Shown here: in pieces, positions 36,317-45,900 of the stretch
Layout of the letters: each line of letters begins with the position of its first letter
How positions within the stretch are numbered: the first letter of the stretch is position 1
Assembly (NCBI GenBank): GCA_947475205.1
Contig: CANJNG010000009.1
Coordinates: 1-48,128 of the forward strand
From: Bacteroidota bacterium
GTDB taxonomy: Bacteria; Bacteroidota; Bacteroidia; JAIBAJ01
DNA length: 48,128 bases
Direction of reading: 5' to 3'
Translations under genes and position numbers: made by a program
Notes under the pieces: model-generated
Told to the model about the DNA's origin: nothing
The model's database searches: none
Seen by the model: only the letters and a program-made list of their open reading frames with translations

Positions 36317-36408
36317 ATTAGAGGTTAGACTTTAGATATTAGATGTTGGATGTTAGACTTTAGATGTTAGACTTTAGATGTTAGATGTTAGGATTAGAAA
36401 TTAGACTT
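36317..36408. repeat. Low-complexity TTAGACTTTAGATG repeat
   Basis: About 90 bases of drifting copies of GTTAGACTTTAGAT / GATGTTAGA-type units between two FKBP genes. Similar short runs occur at 31644-31675 and 2080-2110. The type is common in Bacteroidota spacers; it codes for nothing seen here. Confidence 0.75.
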
Positions 36409-36457
36409 GGAAATATGATGCGAAGCTATCTGAAGTCTAATATCTAAAATCTGTTGT

Positions 36458-36988
36458 CTACTTCAGTTGCAGTAATTGTACATCATAAAGTAGTGCTGCT
36501 TTCATTGGGATTTTGTCGCCGTCGCCGGGTAAACCCCAACCGAGGTGCGAAGGTAATATAAAGCGGGCTTTGCTGCCAACTTTCATCTTTAAAATGCCTT
36601 CTTCGAGGCCGCGTTCCACTCCGCCATGGGCTATTTCAAAAGATTTTACCCCATCTTTATCGGAGTCGTAGCAGAGTGTGCCATCGAGCAAACTAAGTTT
36701 ATAACTAAGTACAGCAATTTGCCCAACCTTGGCTGTGTCGCCTTTGCCTTCTTCGTAAATCATATACCTAAGGCCTGTTCCGGTTGATTTCATTTCCCAG
36801 CCACGGCGGGCGATGTATTTATTGATGGTAATGTTTTCGTTCTTCGATACTATTCGGTTAGCTTCCACCATGGGTTCCTTGTAATCATCGGGGCTACCGG
36901 GCGGTACATAGCCTTCAGATTCGCAGGAGGCCAGCCATGTCATCAAGACCAAGAAGTGAACGGAATTTTTAAAGAAATGAAGAATCAA
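36458..36988 (-). CDS. gldI-like: FKBP-type peptidyl-prolyl isomerase lipoprotein, GldI-like
   Basis: The 176-residue product has a short lipoprotein signal ending in WLASC (Cys22) and one FKBP domain (about 75-174) that keeps GDTAKVGQIAVLSY, GVERGLEEGILKMKVGSKARFILPSHLGWG and the YDVQLL ending. Size and lay-out resemble GldI, the lipoprotein isomerase of flavobacterial gliding and T9SS function. The N-terminal linker (VEANRIVSKNE) also resembles GldI-type proteins as I recall them, but the assignment is moderate. The only start is TTG 36988, five bases after a perfect TACCTTTG box (36994-37001). It is followed by two further FKBP genes on the same strand. Confidence 0.85.
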   Translation of the reverse strand: MILHFFKNSVHFLVLMTWLASCESEGYVPPGSPDDYKEPMVEANRIVSKNENITINKYIARRGWEMKSTGTGLRYMIYEEGKGDTAKVGQIAVLSYKLSLLDGTLCYDSDKDGVKSFEIAHGGVERGLEEGILKMKVGSKARFILPSHLGWGLPGDGDKIPMKAALLYDVQLLQLK

Positions 36989-36993
36989 GCGGC

Positions 36994-37001
36994 CAAAGGT
37001 A
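36994..37001 (-). promoter_or_regulatory. -7 box of the GldI-like gene
   Basis: TACCTTTG on the minus strand, five bases before TTG 36988, so the message may be leaderless. Confidence 0.6.
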
Positions 37002-37141
37002 ATTGATAAGTGATGAGTTATAAGTTTTAGGTTTTAGGTTAGCAACGACTACACGACAAAATTCCGTTTTCAACACAACACTAATTCCACCCAAGTGGAT
37101 TACCTAAGGGTCAAGAAAGGAATTTATTTGCAGTAAATTAC

Positions 37142-39190
37142 CTACTTGCTCAAAATCTTAAACTCAGTTCTTCTGTTTAACTGCCTGCCTTCATCGGTAT
37201 CGTTTGTACTCATAGACTGGGTTTCGCCATATCCTTTATACTCAAGGCGGCTGCCCGAAATGCCATGCGATACCAAATATTCTACCACTGCTTTTGCACG
37301 GTTATCGGATAGTTTGAGATTATAGTCATCGGCTCCGCGGCTATCGGTGTGTCCGCTTATTTCAATACGCATAGTGGGTACATCTTTCAAAAGCTGAATC
37401 AACCTTTCCAACTCGGCTGTAGATTCAGGGCGAAGTGTGGCTTTGTCGAAATCGAAGAATATGTTCCTCAATACAATCTTTGCTCCTACCGCTATTTTCT
37501 TTAACTGAATATTCTTTTCCACTTCCTGATAGCCCGACACCACCGGAATATCAAAATTTTCGGAATGAAAGAGGTAGTCGGGATGTTTAACAGCAATACC
37601 ATAATTCTTTCCCGAAGGCAGCGACACTAAGTATTTTCCCGATTTAGAATTTGATTTAAATGTGGCTATCAATTCATTCTTCATGTTGTCCACCAATTCT
37701 ATATCGGCTTCCACAGGTTGCTGGCTTATCAAATCAGTGATAACACCTTTTAAAATAGTTGCACTGGCTTGGTTTACCGCCATTGCCGGCTCTACGCTCA
37801 AAACCTTTTGCGGGGCTACCTGCGATGCAATCAAATTGTCTTCTGTATTGAGCATCACAGGTTTTTCGGGGCCAAGGAAAGATATCATCATCAAATCTTT
37901 TTCGCCAATTCCATCTTTAGCAAAGGAGGCATAATATCCATGCAAACCGCTGGCCGAAATCACCAAAAACACATCATCGTCGGGCGAGTTTACCGGATAG
38001 CCCAAGTTTTCGGGTGTGGTGAAAGTGCCGTTCTCATAAGTTGTTTTGAAAATATCATAGCCACCCATACTGGTAAATCCCTGACTGGAAAAATAAAGCG
38101 TTTTGCCATCGGGGTGCATATATACGCTTTCTTCGCTGTATGGAGTATTGATATTTCCGGCATTTACGGGATCGGTCCATTTCTTTCCTTTCTTATCTAT
38201 TTTACTTATCCATATATCGCGTCCGCCCTTGCCATCTTCACGCTCACTTACAAAGAAAAGTGTGTTTTCATCGGGACTTAAACACACAGAAGTTTCCCGT
38301 GCTTCGGTGTTAATGTTCTTACCTATGCTTTCTAATTTGCTCCATTTTTCACCATTTAAGGTAGAAAAATAAATATCGCCATTGCCTTTTGCACCATCAA
38401 ACACATAGAGTTTTTGTCCATCTGCACTTAATCCTGCAGTTGCATCGTGAAACTCGGAGTTGATAGGGCTACCCATATTTACAGGCATCCCCCATTCACC
38501 TCCAACTTTTTTGGAATAATAAATATCTTCAAAGAAAGCTCCGTCTTCATCCTTGCCCCCACCGGTGGTGTTTTCGCGGCGACTGGTGAAGAACATAATG
38601 CTTTCGTCAGCCGAAATTACGGGACTAAAATCGGAGTATTTGGAGTTTACTGCCGAACCTAAATTATCTATAAAAACCCGAACTGGATGCTTTACATACT
38701 CTTTCCCATACTCGCATTCCTGAATCATTTTGTTCACTTCTATGAGTTTATCCTTTTTGTCCTTGTCAGATTGGGCTTCATTTCGGTAAAGTTTATACTT
38801 ATCAATGGCTTTATCCCATTGTAAATTCAAATGATAACCTCTGCCCAAATAGAATTGCAAATCTTCCAATTTAGGGTTAAGCAGATTGGCTTTTTCAAAG
38901 AATTCCAAGCATTTTGATTTAAAACCCGAACCCAAATAGGCTATTCCCAACTTATAATTAAGTTCGTCGTTATCGGGGTTGAAAATATTGGCTTTCAGAA
39001 ATGATTCAATTGCCTGCGGATACGAGCGGCGGCCTTGATCAAAATACTTCAAACCTTGCTTAAAGTTATCTTTTGCAGTGGAAAGCCCATCTTTATCGGA
39101 AAAGAATTCCTTTGAAAATTCTTTATTTCTTTGCGAAAAGACACTTAAACTAAGTGTTAGCAGGGTGAAAAGGAGGAAAAGTTGCTTCAT
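37142..39190 (-). CDS. PorE-like periplasmic protein: TPR, PD40 propeller, CRD and OmpA domains
   Basis: The 682-residue product has a signal peptide (LFLLFTLLTLSLSVFSQ), TPR helices (about 25-150), PD40 propeller repeats (about 180-430), a carboxypeptidase-regulatory-like domain (about 470-550) and a C-terminal OmpA peptidoglycan-binding domain. The last contains the NIFFDFDKATLRPES and ISGHTDSRGADDYNLKLSDNRAKAV motifs. This is the architecture of PorE, the T9SS protein that ties the outer-membrane ring to peptidoglycan; many Bacteroidota have several such paralogues, so the identity is not certain. ATG 39190 is preferred, because an in-frame TTG upstream lies inside the TACTTTTG box (39200-39207). 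Confidence 0.9.
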   Translation of the reverse strand: MKQLFLLFTLLTLSLSVFSQRNKEFSKEFFSDKDGLSTAKDNFKQGLKYFDQGRRSYPQAIESFLKANIFNPDNDELNYKLGIAYLGSGFKSKCLEFFEKANLLNPKLEDLQFYLGRGYHLNLQWDKAIDKYKLYRNEAQSDKDKKDKLIEVNKMIQECEYGKEYVKHPVRVFIDNLGSAVNSKYSDFSPVISADESIMFFTSRRENTTGGGKDEDGAFFEDIYYSKKVGGEWGMPVNMGSPINSEFHDATAGLSADGQKLYVFDGAKGNGDIYFSTLNGEKWSKLESIGKNINTEARETSVCLSPDENTLFFVSEREDGKGGRDIWISKIDKKGKKWTDPVNAGNINTPYSEESVYMHPDGKTLYFSSQGFTSMGGYDIFKTTYENGTFTTPENLGYPVNSPDDDVFLVISASGLHGYYASFAKDGIGEKDLMMISFLGPEKPVMLNTEDNLIASQVAPQKVLSVEPAMAVNQASATILKGVITDLISQQPVEADIELVDNMKNELIATFKSNSKSGKYLVSLPSGKNYGIAVKHPDYLFHSENFDIPVVSGYQEVEKNIQLKKIAVGAKIVLRNIFFDFDKATLRPESTAELERLIQLLKDVPTMRIEISGHTDSRGADDYNLKLSDNRAKAVVEYLVSHGISGSRLEYKGYGETQSMSTNDTDEGRQLNRRTEFKILSK

Positions 39191-39199
39191 TTTGTTGCC

Positions 39200-39207
39200 C
39201 AAAAGTA
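39200..39207 (-). promoter_or_regulatory. -7 box of the PorE-like gene
   Basis: TACTTTTG on the minus strand, nine bases before ATG 39190; full consensus. Confidence 0.65.
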
Positions 39208-39327
39208 ACAGACTTTAATCACGATGGATTAAAGTGTGGAATATTTTCAGAATTCGTGGTTTCTTTGCGAAATAAATCACAAAACTGAAAATAGATGAGC
39301 AGCACTAATGAATATGAAATTCGCCTA

Positions 39328-40435
39328 ATGAAATATATACTTTCAACACTGATATTGCTTGCTATTGCATTCAAACCCTTTGCTCAAGGATGCAGCGATG
39401 CTGGCTTTTGCTCCATGGGTACGTTGCAATCGTTGAATGTTCCGGTTGCAGATACTACGGCGGAATATCTGCCACATTCGGCCCGGATAGCTGAGGGCTT
39501 GGGCATAGGCGAACAAGGCGTATTGATTTTTCAAACCACCCCAGAAGTGAATATCGGTTTGGGCAAAATGTTTTCTTTTCAGGCAAAAATCCCCTTTACT
39601 TCTGTTAATGGCGATTTAGGTAAAACCAATGCCTTTGGTGATGTTTCCTTGGCTTTTTCGGGTAATTTTAAACTAAAGCCAACTATTACATTAACAGCTA
39701 CTTTAGGCACTAAAATCCCAACCAATAAAGCCGATATTATAGGCATTGCAGATATTGACATTGGCTATCAACCTAATAATTTCCCAATCACTATTCCGTT
39801 AATCACTTTCCAGTTACCCTTGTCGTTACCTATGGCATATCAAACCAGTTTGGGAACTTACGATTTGGTGGGGGGGATTGGGATTAATTTATAAAGGCTG
39901 GAATTTTAACTTTGGAGTTCAAATTCCGCTATATGATGATAATCAGAATGCTTACCAGAATATAACCAATATTTCGGGGATACTTGACAGCATACAAGGT
40001 CAATTTAATCTTGGGGTTACAGCTAAAGTGAAATTCCCATCGGAATGGGGAAAATATTTCAATTCAAACCAACTCAAACGAGGACCCGATGTGCTGATTA
40101 GAGCCGAAAAGAACTTCCGTATCAAAAAGTTTGATTTATCGCCCGGATTATTGGGAATTTATAGGATTAGCGGCGACAAATACACGCCATTGACGGGTAC
40201 TGAAACCAAAATAGCCGGCTCGGAAGGTTTAACCCTCAATATTACAGGAGGGATAAAATATCGGGTTACTAATCATATTGTGATAGACTGGCTTATGGGA
40301 TTTCCAGTAGTGGTGCGAAAATATAGAGCCGACGGTTTAACGAGGCATTTTGCCACCTCGCTTGGTGTAACATATAAATTCAGTTTTAGGAAAAAAGTAA
40401 AAAAACGATTTAATTTAAATACAACTGAGCATTAG
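39328..40435 (+). pseudogene. Outer-membrane beta-barrel protein, frameshifted at a run of seven Gs
   Basis: The gene starts at ATG 39328 with a signal peptide (MKYILSTLILLAIAF) and reads as a porin-like barrel. It reaches a run of seven Gs (39870-39876) and then stops at TAA 39892. The next frame continues the same barrel (WNFNFGVQIPLYDDN to FATSLGVTYKFSFRKK) to a TAG at 40433. Removing one G joins both parts as YDLVGG-LGLIYKGW, a single protein of about 369 residues. Each half alone is incomplete. It may be a true decay, an assembly error or a phase-variable tract. The first 11 codons from 39295 are an alternative but unlikely N-terminus. The barrel family is not recognised. Confidence 0.8.
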
Positions 40436-40535
40436 ACCGTTTTCTTAATTCATCAAAGGAGTAAATTGTTATTGCGAGTTTGTATATTTTTTAAATAAAG
40501 CAATACTTTATTTTAATATAAATACCCACCCCAAA

Positions 40536-41735
40536 CTACTTATCCCCATCAATGAAATCCTTGAAATCGTCTTCATTCAGGTCGAATTTATCAATGGCAT
40601 CAATATTTAGGGGTTGCACATCGAGATTTACGGAACTGACATCTAATTGTCCGAAATCGAGAATTTCTTCTTCGCCAAAGTTGGCAGGTATTTCAAGCAT
40701 TCCAATTCCATCGGGCGAAGCAATTTTCTTTTTCTTTTTCAGGGCTTTGCCAAAACGGTAACCAAGCCCTAACTGAACATAAGGAGCTGGGTCGAGCTTG
40801 CTGTCGAACACTTTTTTATCTGCCAAGTTTAAGCCTGCACCAATATCATTTTTGCGATTTGGCGTGGTGAGGGTAATTCGGCGGGCAACTAAAACACCTG
40901 CTTCTGCCGAAAAATTAAATTTTCCTTTTACATATTGCAGAAAACTTACCCCAACTTTATACTCCCGTCGGCGAAGTACCACTTTGTCAGCTTTTAAACC
41001 TAAATCCGCAGTTGCATTCCCGAAGGTACTCACCCCTCCATTTTGCTGAATAAAGAAGCGAATCTGGTTTTGTTTTCCGGGTGTCCAGTTGAGGTTTGCG
41101 TTAAATGGGAAATTAAGGTTTAGGATGACTTTAGGGCGTAACCTCCAGTTTATCCCCACAATGGGCCAGGGAATTCCCCGCCCGAACGTAAAAGTATAGG
41201 TAACACCTAACCTTAAAGCCACTGCCGTATTAAGGCTATACCTCCATTGCAGATAACCTGTGTAGCGTACGGTGGGATTAGCAATGGTGTAGTTATCTTC
41301 GTTTGTAAAGGCAAAAAGCCCGGTGGTAATGGCTGATTTCTTCCCATCATACCAAAAAAAGTTTAACCCGGCGTTTAGGTTAATAAGCGGATGAGAAAAA
41401 TCGAAATCCGGATTTCTACTTCCAAGGCGGGTATATGCTCCACCCAAATTTCCACTTAACTGAATAATGGTAGGTTTTTCGTAATCTTCGGAGTATTTAA
41501 ACTTTCCCCAAAGCGGAACAAACATATTTCCTGTCCCCTGAAAATAGTTAAGATCATTAGGAACAGGACTTTTAACTAATCTTCGATAGGGCGAAACGCA
41601 TCCTGAAAAGTTTATTGCAGGTTTGAAAACCAAACTCGACGAATACCGCATTACAGTATCTATATCAAACTGTGCTATGGCAGCGGTATGCAGAAATACA
41701 AACCCACAAAAGGCTAATAGCTTTTTACCAGTCAT
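40536..41735 (-). CDS. Outer-membrane beta-barrel protein, possibly DUF6268-like
   Basis: About 399 residues starting at ATG 41735 (MTGKKLLAFCGFVFLHTAAIAQ, a normal signal peptide; ATG 41762 would add nine residues). The body has many short amphipathic strands with aromatic ends (GGAYTRLGSRN, LRLGVTYTFTFGRG, YVQLGLGYRFG). It then has a charged tail of Lys and Asp/Glu after the last strand (KKKKKIAS, FDLNEDDFKDFIDGDK), which would sit in the periplasm or outside. The resemblance to DUF6268-type barrels is only an impression. It is divergent from nothing close; the Gfo/Idh/MocA gene lies upstream on the same strand, 74 bases from the start. Confidence 0.75.
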   Translation of the reverse strand: MTGKKLLAFCGFVFLHTAAIAQFDIDTVMRYSSSLVFKPAINFSGCVSPYRRLVKSPVPNDLNYFQGTGNMFVPLWGKFKYSEDYEKPTIIQLSGNLGGAYTRLGSRNPDFDFSHPLINLNAGLNFFWYDGKKSAITTGLFAFTNEDNYTIANPTVRYTGYLQWRYSLNTAVALRLGVTYTFTFGRGIPWPIVGINWRLRPKVILNLNFPFNANLNWTPGKQNQIRFFIQQNGGVSTFGNATADLGLKADKVVLRRREYKVGVSFLQYVKGKFNFSAEAGVLVARRITLTTPNRKNDIGAGLNLADKKVFDSKLDPAPYVQLGLGYRFGKALKKKKKIASPDGIGMLEIPANFGEEEILDFGQLDVSSVNLDVQPLNIDAIDKFDLNEDDFKDFIDGDK

Positions 41736-41808
41736 TGATATGTTGAACTGGCTTTGGAACATTGAAAATGGGCAAAGGTTTAATGGAGGATATTATTTCC
41801 CTCAATCC

Positions 41809-42777
41809 TCAGCCACCAAAACTGATTTTTTCCATAATTTTTTCGGCAACCTGCATAGCAGAGCAACCGTCTTCTACCGAAACTGCAGCAGGTGTTCCGT
41901 TCTTAATAGCTTCATAAAATGAAATTAATTCCTGCTTAATTGCATTTGAATCAGGAATTTCGGGCATAGAAAAGTAAATTTCCTTTCGGCCTTTTTCGGG
42001 ACCTAAGTCTATAATAAAGCCATCTCCTTCCTGCTTCTCGGTTTCGCGAATGCGGATAACTTCGGCTTGCTTCTCATAAAAATCAACCGACACATAAGCA
42101 TCACGCTGAAAGAACCGAATCTTCCGCATATTTTTCATGCTTATACGACTGGCCGTAAGATTTGCCACACATCCGTTATCAAATTCCAAACGAGCATTAG
42201 CAATATCAGCCGAATCGCTTACGACGGCCACAGCATTGGCACTCACTTTCCTAATATTTGATTTCACCACCGAAAGCACAATGTCAATATCGTGAATCAT
42301 TAAATCATACACCACCGGCACATCAGTCCCTCTAGGATTAAACAACGCTAAGCGATGGCTTTCAATAAACATAGGCTTTTCTATAAACGGACGAGCCGCC
42401 ACAAACGCCGGATTAAACCGCTCCACATGACCCACCTGCACCGTAACTCCGGCTTCGTGAGCCAATGAAACCAATTTTTCTGATTCTGCTAAAGTGCTTG
42501 AAAGTGGCTTCTCCACAAAGCAATGCTTATTTGCCCGAATTACAGCAGCCGCATATTCATAGTGAGTAGTGGTGGGACTTACCACATCAACAGCATCGCA
42601 AAGTGCGAGCATTTCAGCAAAGTCAGCAAAGGCTTTAACCCCCAAATCAGCCGATATTTTTGCAACAGCATCTACATTGGAATCATAAAAACCAATCAGT
42701 TCCATTTCAGGAATTTCCTTTAGCAACCGAATATGAATCTTGCCCAAATGCCCGGCTCCAACTACACCTATTTTCAT
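41809..42777 (-). CDS. Gfo/Idh/MocA-family oxidoreductase
   Basis: The 322-residue product has an N-terminal Rossmann fold (IGVVGAGHLGKIHIRLL), the family motif FVEKPLSSTLAESEKLV after a conserved VVSPTTTHYEYAA, and the C-terminal domain with HDIDIVLSVV. It would oxidise or reduce a sugar, inositol or sugar nucleotide with NAD(P). The EKP motif Lys (about residue 94) and the His of HDIDIV are the expected catalytic pair. The gene has a TACATTTG box (42795-42802) upstream. No sugar cluster is adjacent, so the substrate is unknown; in Bacteroidota it can act in surface sugar synthesis. Confidence 0.92.
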   Translation of the reverse strand: MKIGVVGAGHLGKIHIRLLKEIPEMELIGFYDSNVDAVAKISADLGVKAFADFAEMLALCDAVDVVSPTTTHYEYAAAVIRANKHCFVEKPLSSTLAESEKLVSLAHEAGVTVQVGHVERFNPAFVAARPFIEKPMFIESHRLALFNPRGTDVPVVYDLMIHDIDIVLSVVKSNIRKVSANAVAVVSDSADIANARLEFDNGCVANLTASRISMKNMRKIRFFQRDAYVSVDFYEKQAEVIRIRETEKQEGDGFIIDLGPEKGRKEIYFSMPEIPDSNAIKQELISFYEAIKNGTPAAVSVEDGCSAMQVAEKIMEKISFGG

Positions 42778-42794
42778 AAAGATTTAAGTTTAGG

Positions 42795-42802
42795 CAAATG
42801 TA
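42795..42802 (-). promoter_or_regulatory. -7 box of the Gfo/Idh/MocA gene
   Basis: TACATTTG on the minus strand, 17 bases before ATG 42777; full consensus. Confidence 0.65.
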
Positions 42803-42905
42803 TTTTTGATGGAAATGGTTTGAATTGTATTCCCACAAAATTGTAAACACAGCAACGTTAAATAGTTTTGATAAAATATTCGGGATAATTTAACTCAAAA
42901 TCAAT

Positions 42906-42913
42906 TAGATTTG
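42906..42913 (+). promoter_or_regulatory. -7 box of the PKD adhesin gene
   Basis: TAGATTTG, full match, 29 bases before ATG 42943; no clear -33. Confidence 0.6.
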
Positions 42914-42942
42914 CGGATTGATTTGAAAGGAATAATTCCTCG

Positions 42943-45900
42943 ATGAAGTTTCGTAACTATATTTTAGTTTTCTTATTCACAATGCTTTCAAAGGGCATTA
43001 TGGCTCAGGTATCCAACCCACCTGAATGTTGCGATTTTCCAGGGTGGCAATATTATAGACCAATTATTCTGACAAATACAGAATCTACGCCCGTTGTGGC
43101 CGGAACTCCTTTTGTGTTTTATATGGCTACAGATGCCTTAATTGCTGCCGGTAAAATGCAGCCTAACGGAAATGATATTCGGATTTTAGATGGTTTTTGT
43201 GGAAATAACATTGGCTATTGCATTGAAAGTGGAATAAATACTCCCAACACAGAAATATGGATAAACTTAGGTGTAATTCCTCCAAATGGAATAGCGACTA
43301 TATATATATATTATGGAAACCCGACAGCACCAGCGGCTAGCAGTTGTGGTGGCTTTTTCGCTACCAGCCTGACTATTTCGGCCAATCAAACTCTTGGAGG
43401 CAACCAAGCCTTTGATAAAATTACCGTAAATGCCGGAGTTACAGTTACGCTAAATCCTTTATCTCCCTTGACTTTCACAGGAAAGAAAATTAATATTATG
43501 GGGACGATTGACGGGAATTTTAAGGGTTACGCCCCAGGTACAGGTTATGTTTCAGCATTACCAATTCCTGTTTCAGGTGCAGGTGAGGACGGTTTTGGCA
43601 CAATAGGCGGCGGTGGAGGCGGCCATGGTGGAAATAATGCTGCAAACCAAAGCGGCGGAAGAGGTGGATTGCCTTCAAATGGAGGCGATGCTTATGGAAC
43701 AACTAATGGCCCGGATAACGAAATGGGGTCGGGCGGTGGTGGGTCTGACTGCCCTCCCAGTGCTAGTGGAGGAGGGGCATTTTCGGCTTATGGGTTGGTT
43801 ATAGATATGAACGGAACTATTACCATGAACGGACAAAATGCAACCGGATGTGCTCCCTTGATTGGAGAGGCTGAAGGAGGGGGTGCAGGTGGAGGAGTTT
43901 TGCTGCAAGCAGATTATATTAATGGCACAGGAACTATAAATTGCAAAGGTGGTTCCGGCGGAAATAGTACCAATATGGAAGCGGGCGGCGGCGGTGGCGG
44001 CGGCATTGTAAAGCGTTTTTATTTGGGAAGTAATGGAGCAGGAATTGGGATTGATGTTTCGGGAGGAGCTCCTGGTGTGGGCGGAATTGCAGGAGCGACC
44101 GCAGGAGCAACGGGATATAATTCACAAATTATAGATCAAGGAGTTACTTATGTAATTGGGCCAACTGATAAATCCGTTACACCAATTCCTACTGCTGATT
44201 TTACTATTCCCGGTGGGCTATGCGAAAATTCAGCCGTAAATTTTCAAGATGCAAGCACCGTATCTTTAGGAACAATTCAAAATTGGAATTGGAATTTTGG
44301 AACTTTATCAGCAACCCCAAACCAGTTAGTTGTTGCAAACCCAACCGCTACCGCCACTAATTGCGGAAATATAAGCGTAACTCTTACTGCACAAACAGAT
44401 GGTGGCTGTGAGGCTATGGTTACGAAATCCTTAAATGTAACAGGTAAACCCAGTATTTCTTTCACTCCAGCTCCGACTTGTCAAGGTTTGGCTATGTCAT
44501 TTACCGAAAATATTACCTTTAGTCTGGGCTGCACCGATACTTACAGCGTTGATTACGATTTTGGCGATTTATCACCCATTCAAACAGGATCAAACCCAAC
44601 ACATACTTATGCAGGTGCAGGCATAGGCCCTTATACAGTTTCGGCAACAGTAACCACTGCCGCAGGTTGCACTGATGTAGCTACCCAACAAGTAAGTTAT
44701 TTGCCCAATCCAACTGTAGTTATGAATTTAAGCAGTAATTCTGAATGTGTGGGTAGAAATGTTAGCTTTATTGATGTAACTAATGCTGCTTCGCGTTTAT
44801 GGGATTTTGGAGATTCAAATACATCGACCGTAACTCCTGACATTCATGTTTATTCCTCTGCCGGTATCTACACCGTTACGCTTACCGATCTAAGCAGTGC
44901 CGGGTGTACATCCTCCAGCACCCAACAAATTACTATTAATCCCTTGCCAGTACCAGCCTTTACTTCCGATGTGGCTTGTTTGGGAGGTATAACTTCATTC
45001 ACAGATAATTCTCAACCTGCCGGAGGACTTACATACAGTTGGAATATGCCAAGCCCAGCCGCAAATTACAACACACAAAATCCACAGCATTTATTTAATT
45101 CAACCAATGGAGGTCAGCCTTTTAACGTAACGCTTACTGTATCTGACCCAATAACAACCTGTACCGCAATCACAACACAACCCGTGTCAGTAGTTCCATT
45201 GCCTGTTGCAAATTTCACATTTCCAGTTGTTAATTGTGACCCCAATGATGTAGTATTTACCAATACATCAACGCCCAATGGAACATTTTCAAGTGTTTGG
45301 GATTTTGGCGATGGAAGCCCCATGGCAACTGATACAAATCCAATTCATAATTTTCCCGGGCCGGGTTTATATTCAGTGACTTTAGATATTTTGGCTGGTT
45401 CGTGTACTGCTAATATCTCACATAATGTAATTGTTCACACAAAACCTGCAGCTAACTTTAATGTAACCGGGACTACACAATGCCAAGGAACACCTTTAAC
45501 ATTTAACGATTTCTCTACTTCTATGGACCCTACTGAACCAGTCACTCAATGGCTTTGGGATTTGGGAGAAGTATCTGGAATACAAGCGGCCAATCCAACC
45601 ACAGTTTATAATAATAGTAATCCCGACCCCGGTTATACTATTACCTTAATTGCTAAAACAAATACTTGTGCAGATACCATTTCTGGTTTACTTCCCATAT
45701 ACCCTATCCCCGTAGCTGTATTTTCAGCCTTAGATGTTTGCTTTGGCTATCCTATGGTTTTTCATAACAATTCCACATTAAGTTATGGTACTATAGCCCA
45801 GTATGTATTTGATTATGGCGACAATTCAGCTACAGTTTCGTTGGTTGATTCATTAACATATACCTATTTAGCTCCAAGCACCTATGCCTCAGTGCTCACA

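Noticed and set aside
43520-44125. Minus-strand open frames opposite the Gly-rich region
   Set aside because: They arise from the GC-rich Gly codons of the adhesin and have His/Leu/Arg-rich nonsense content.
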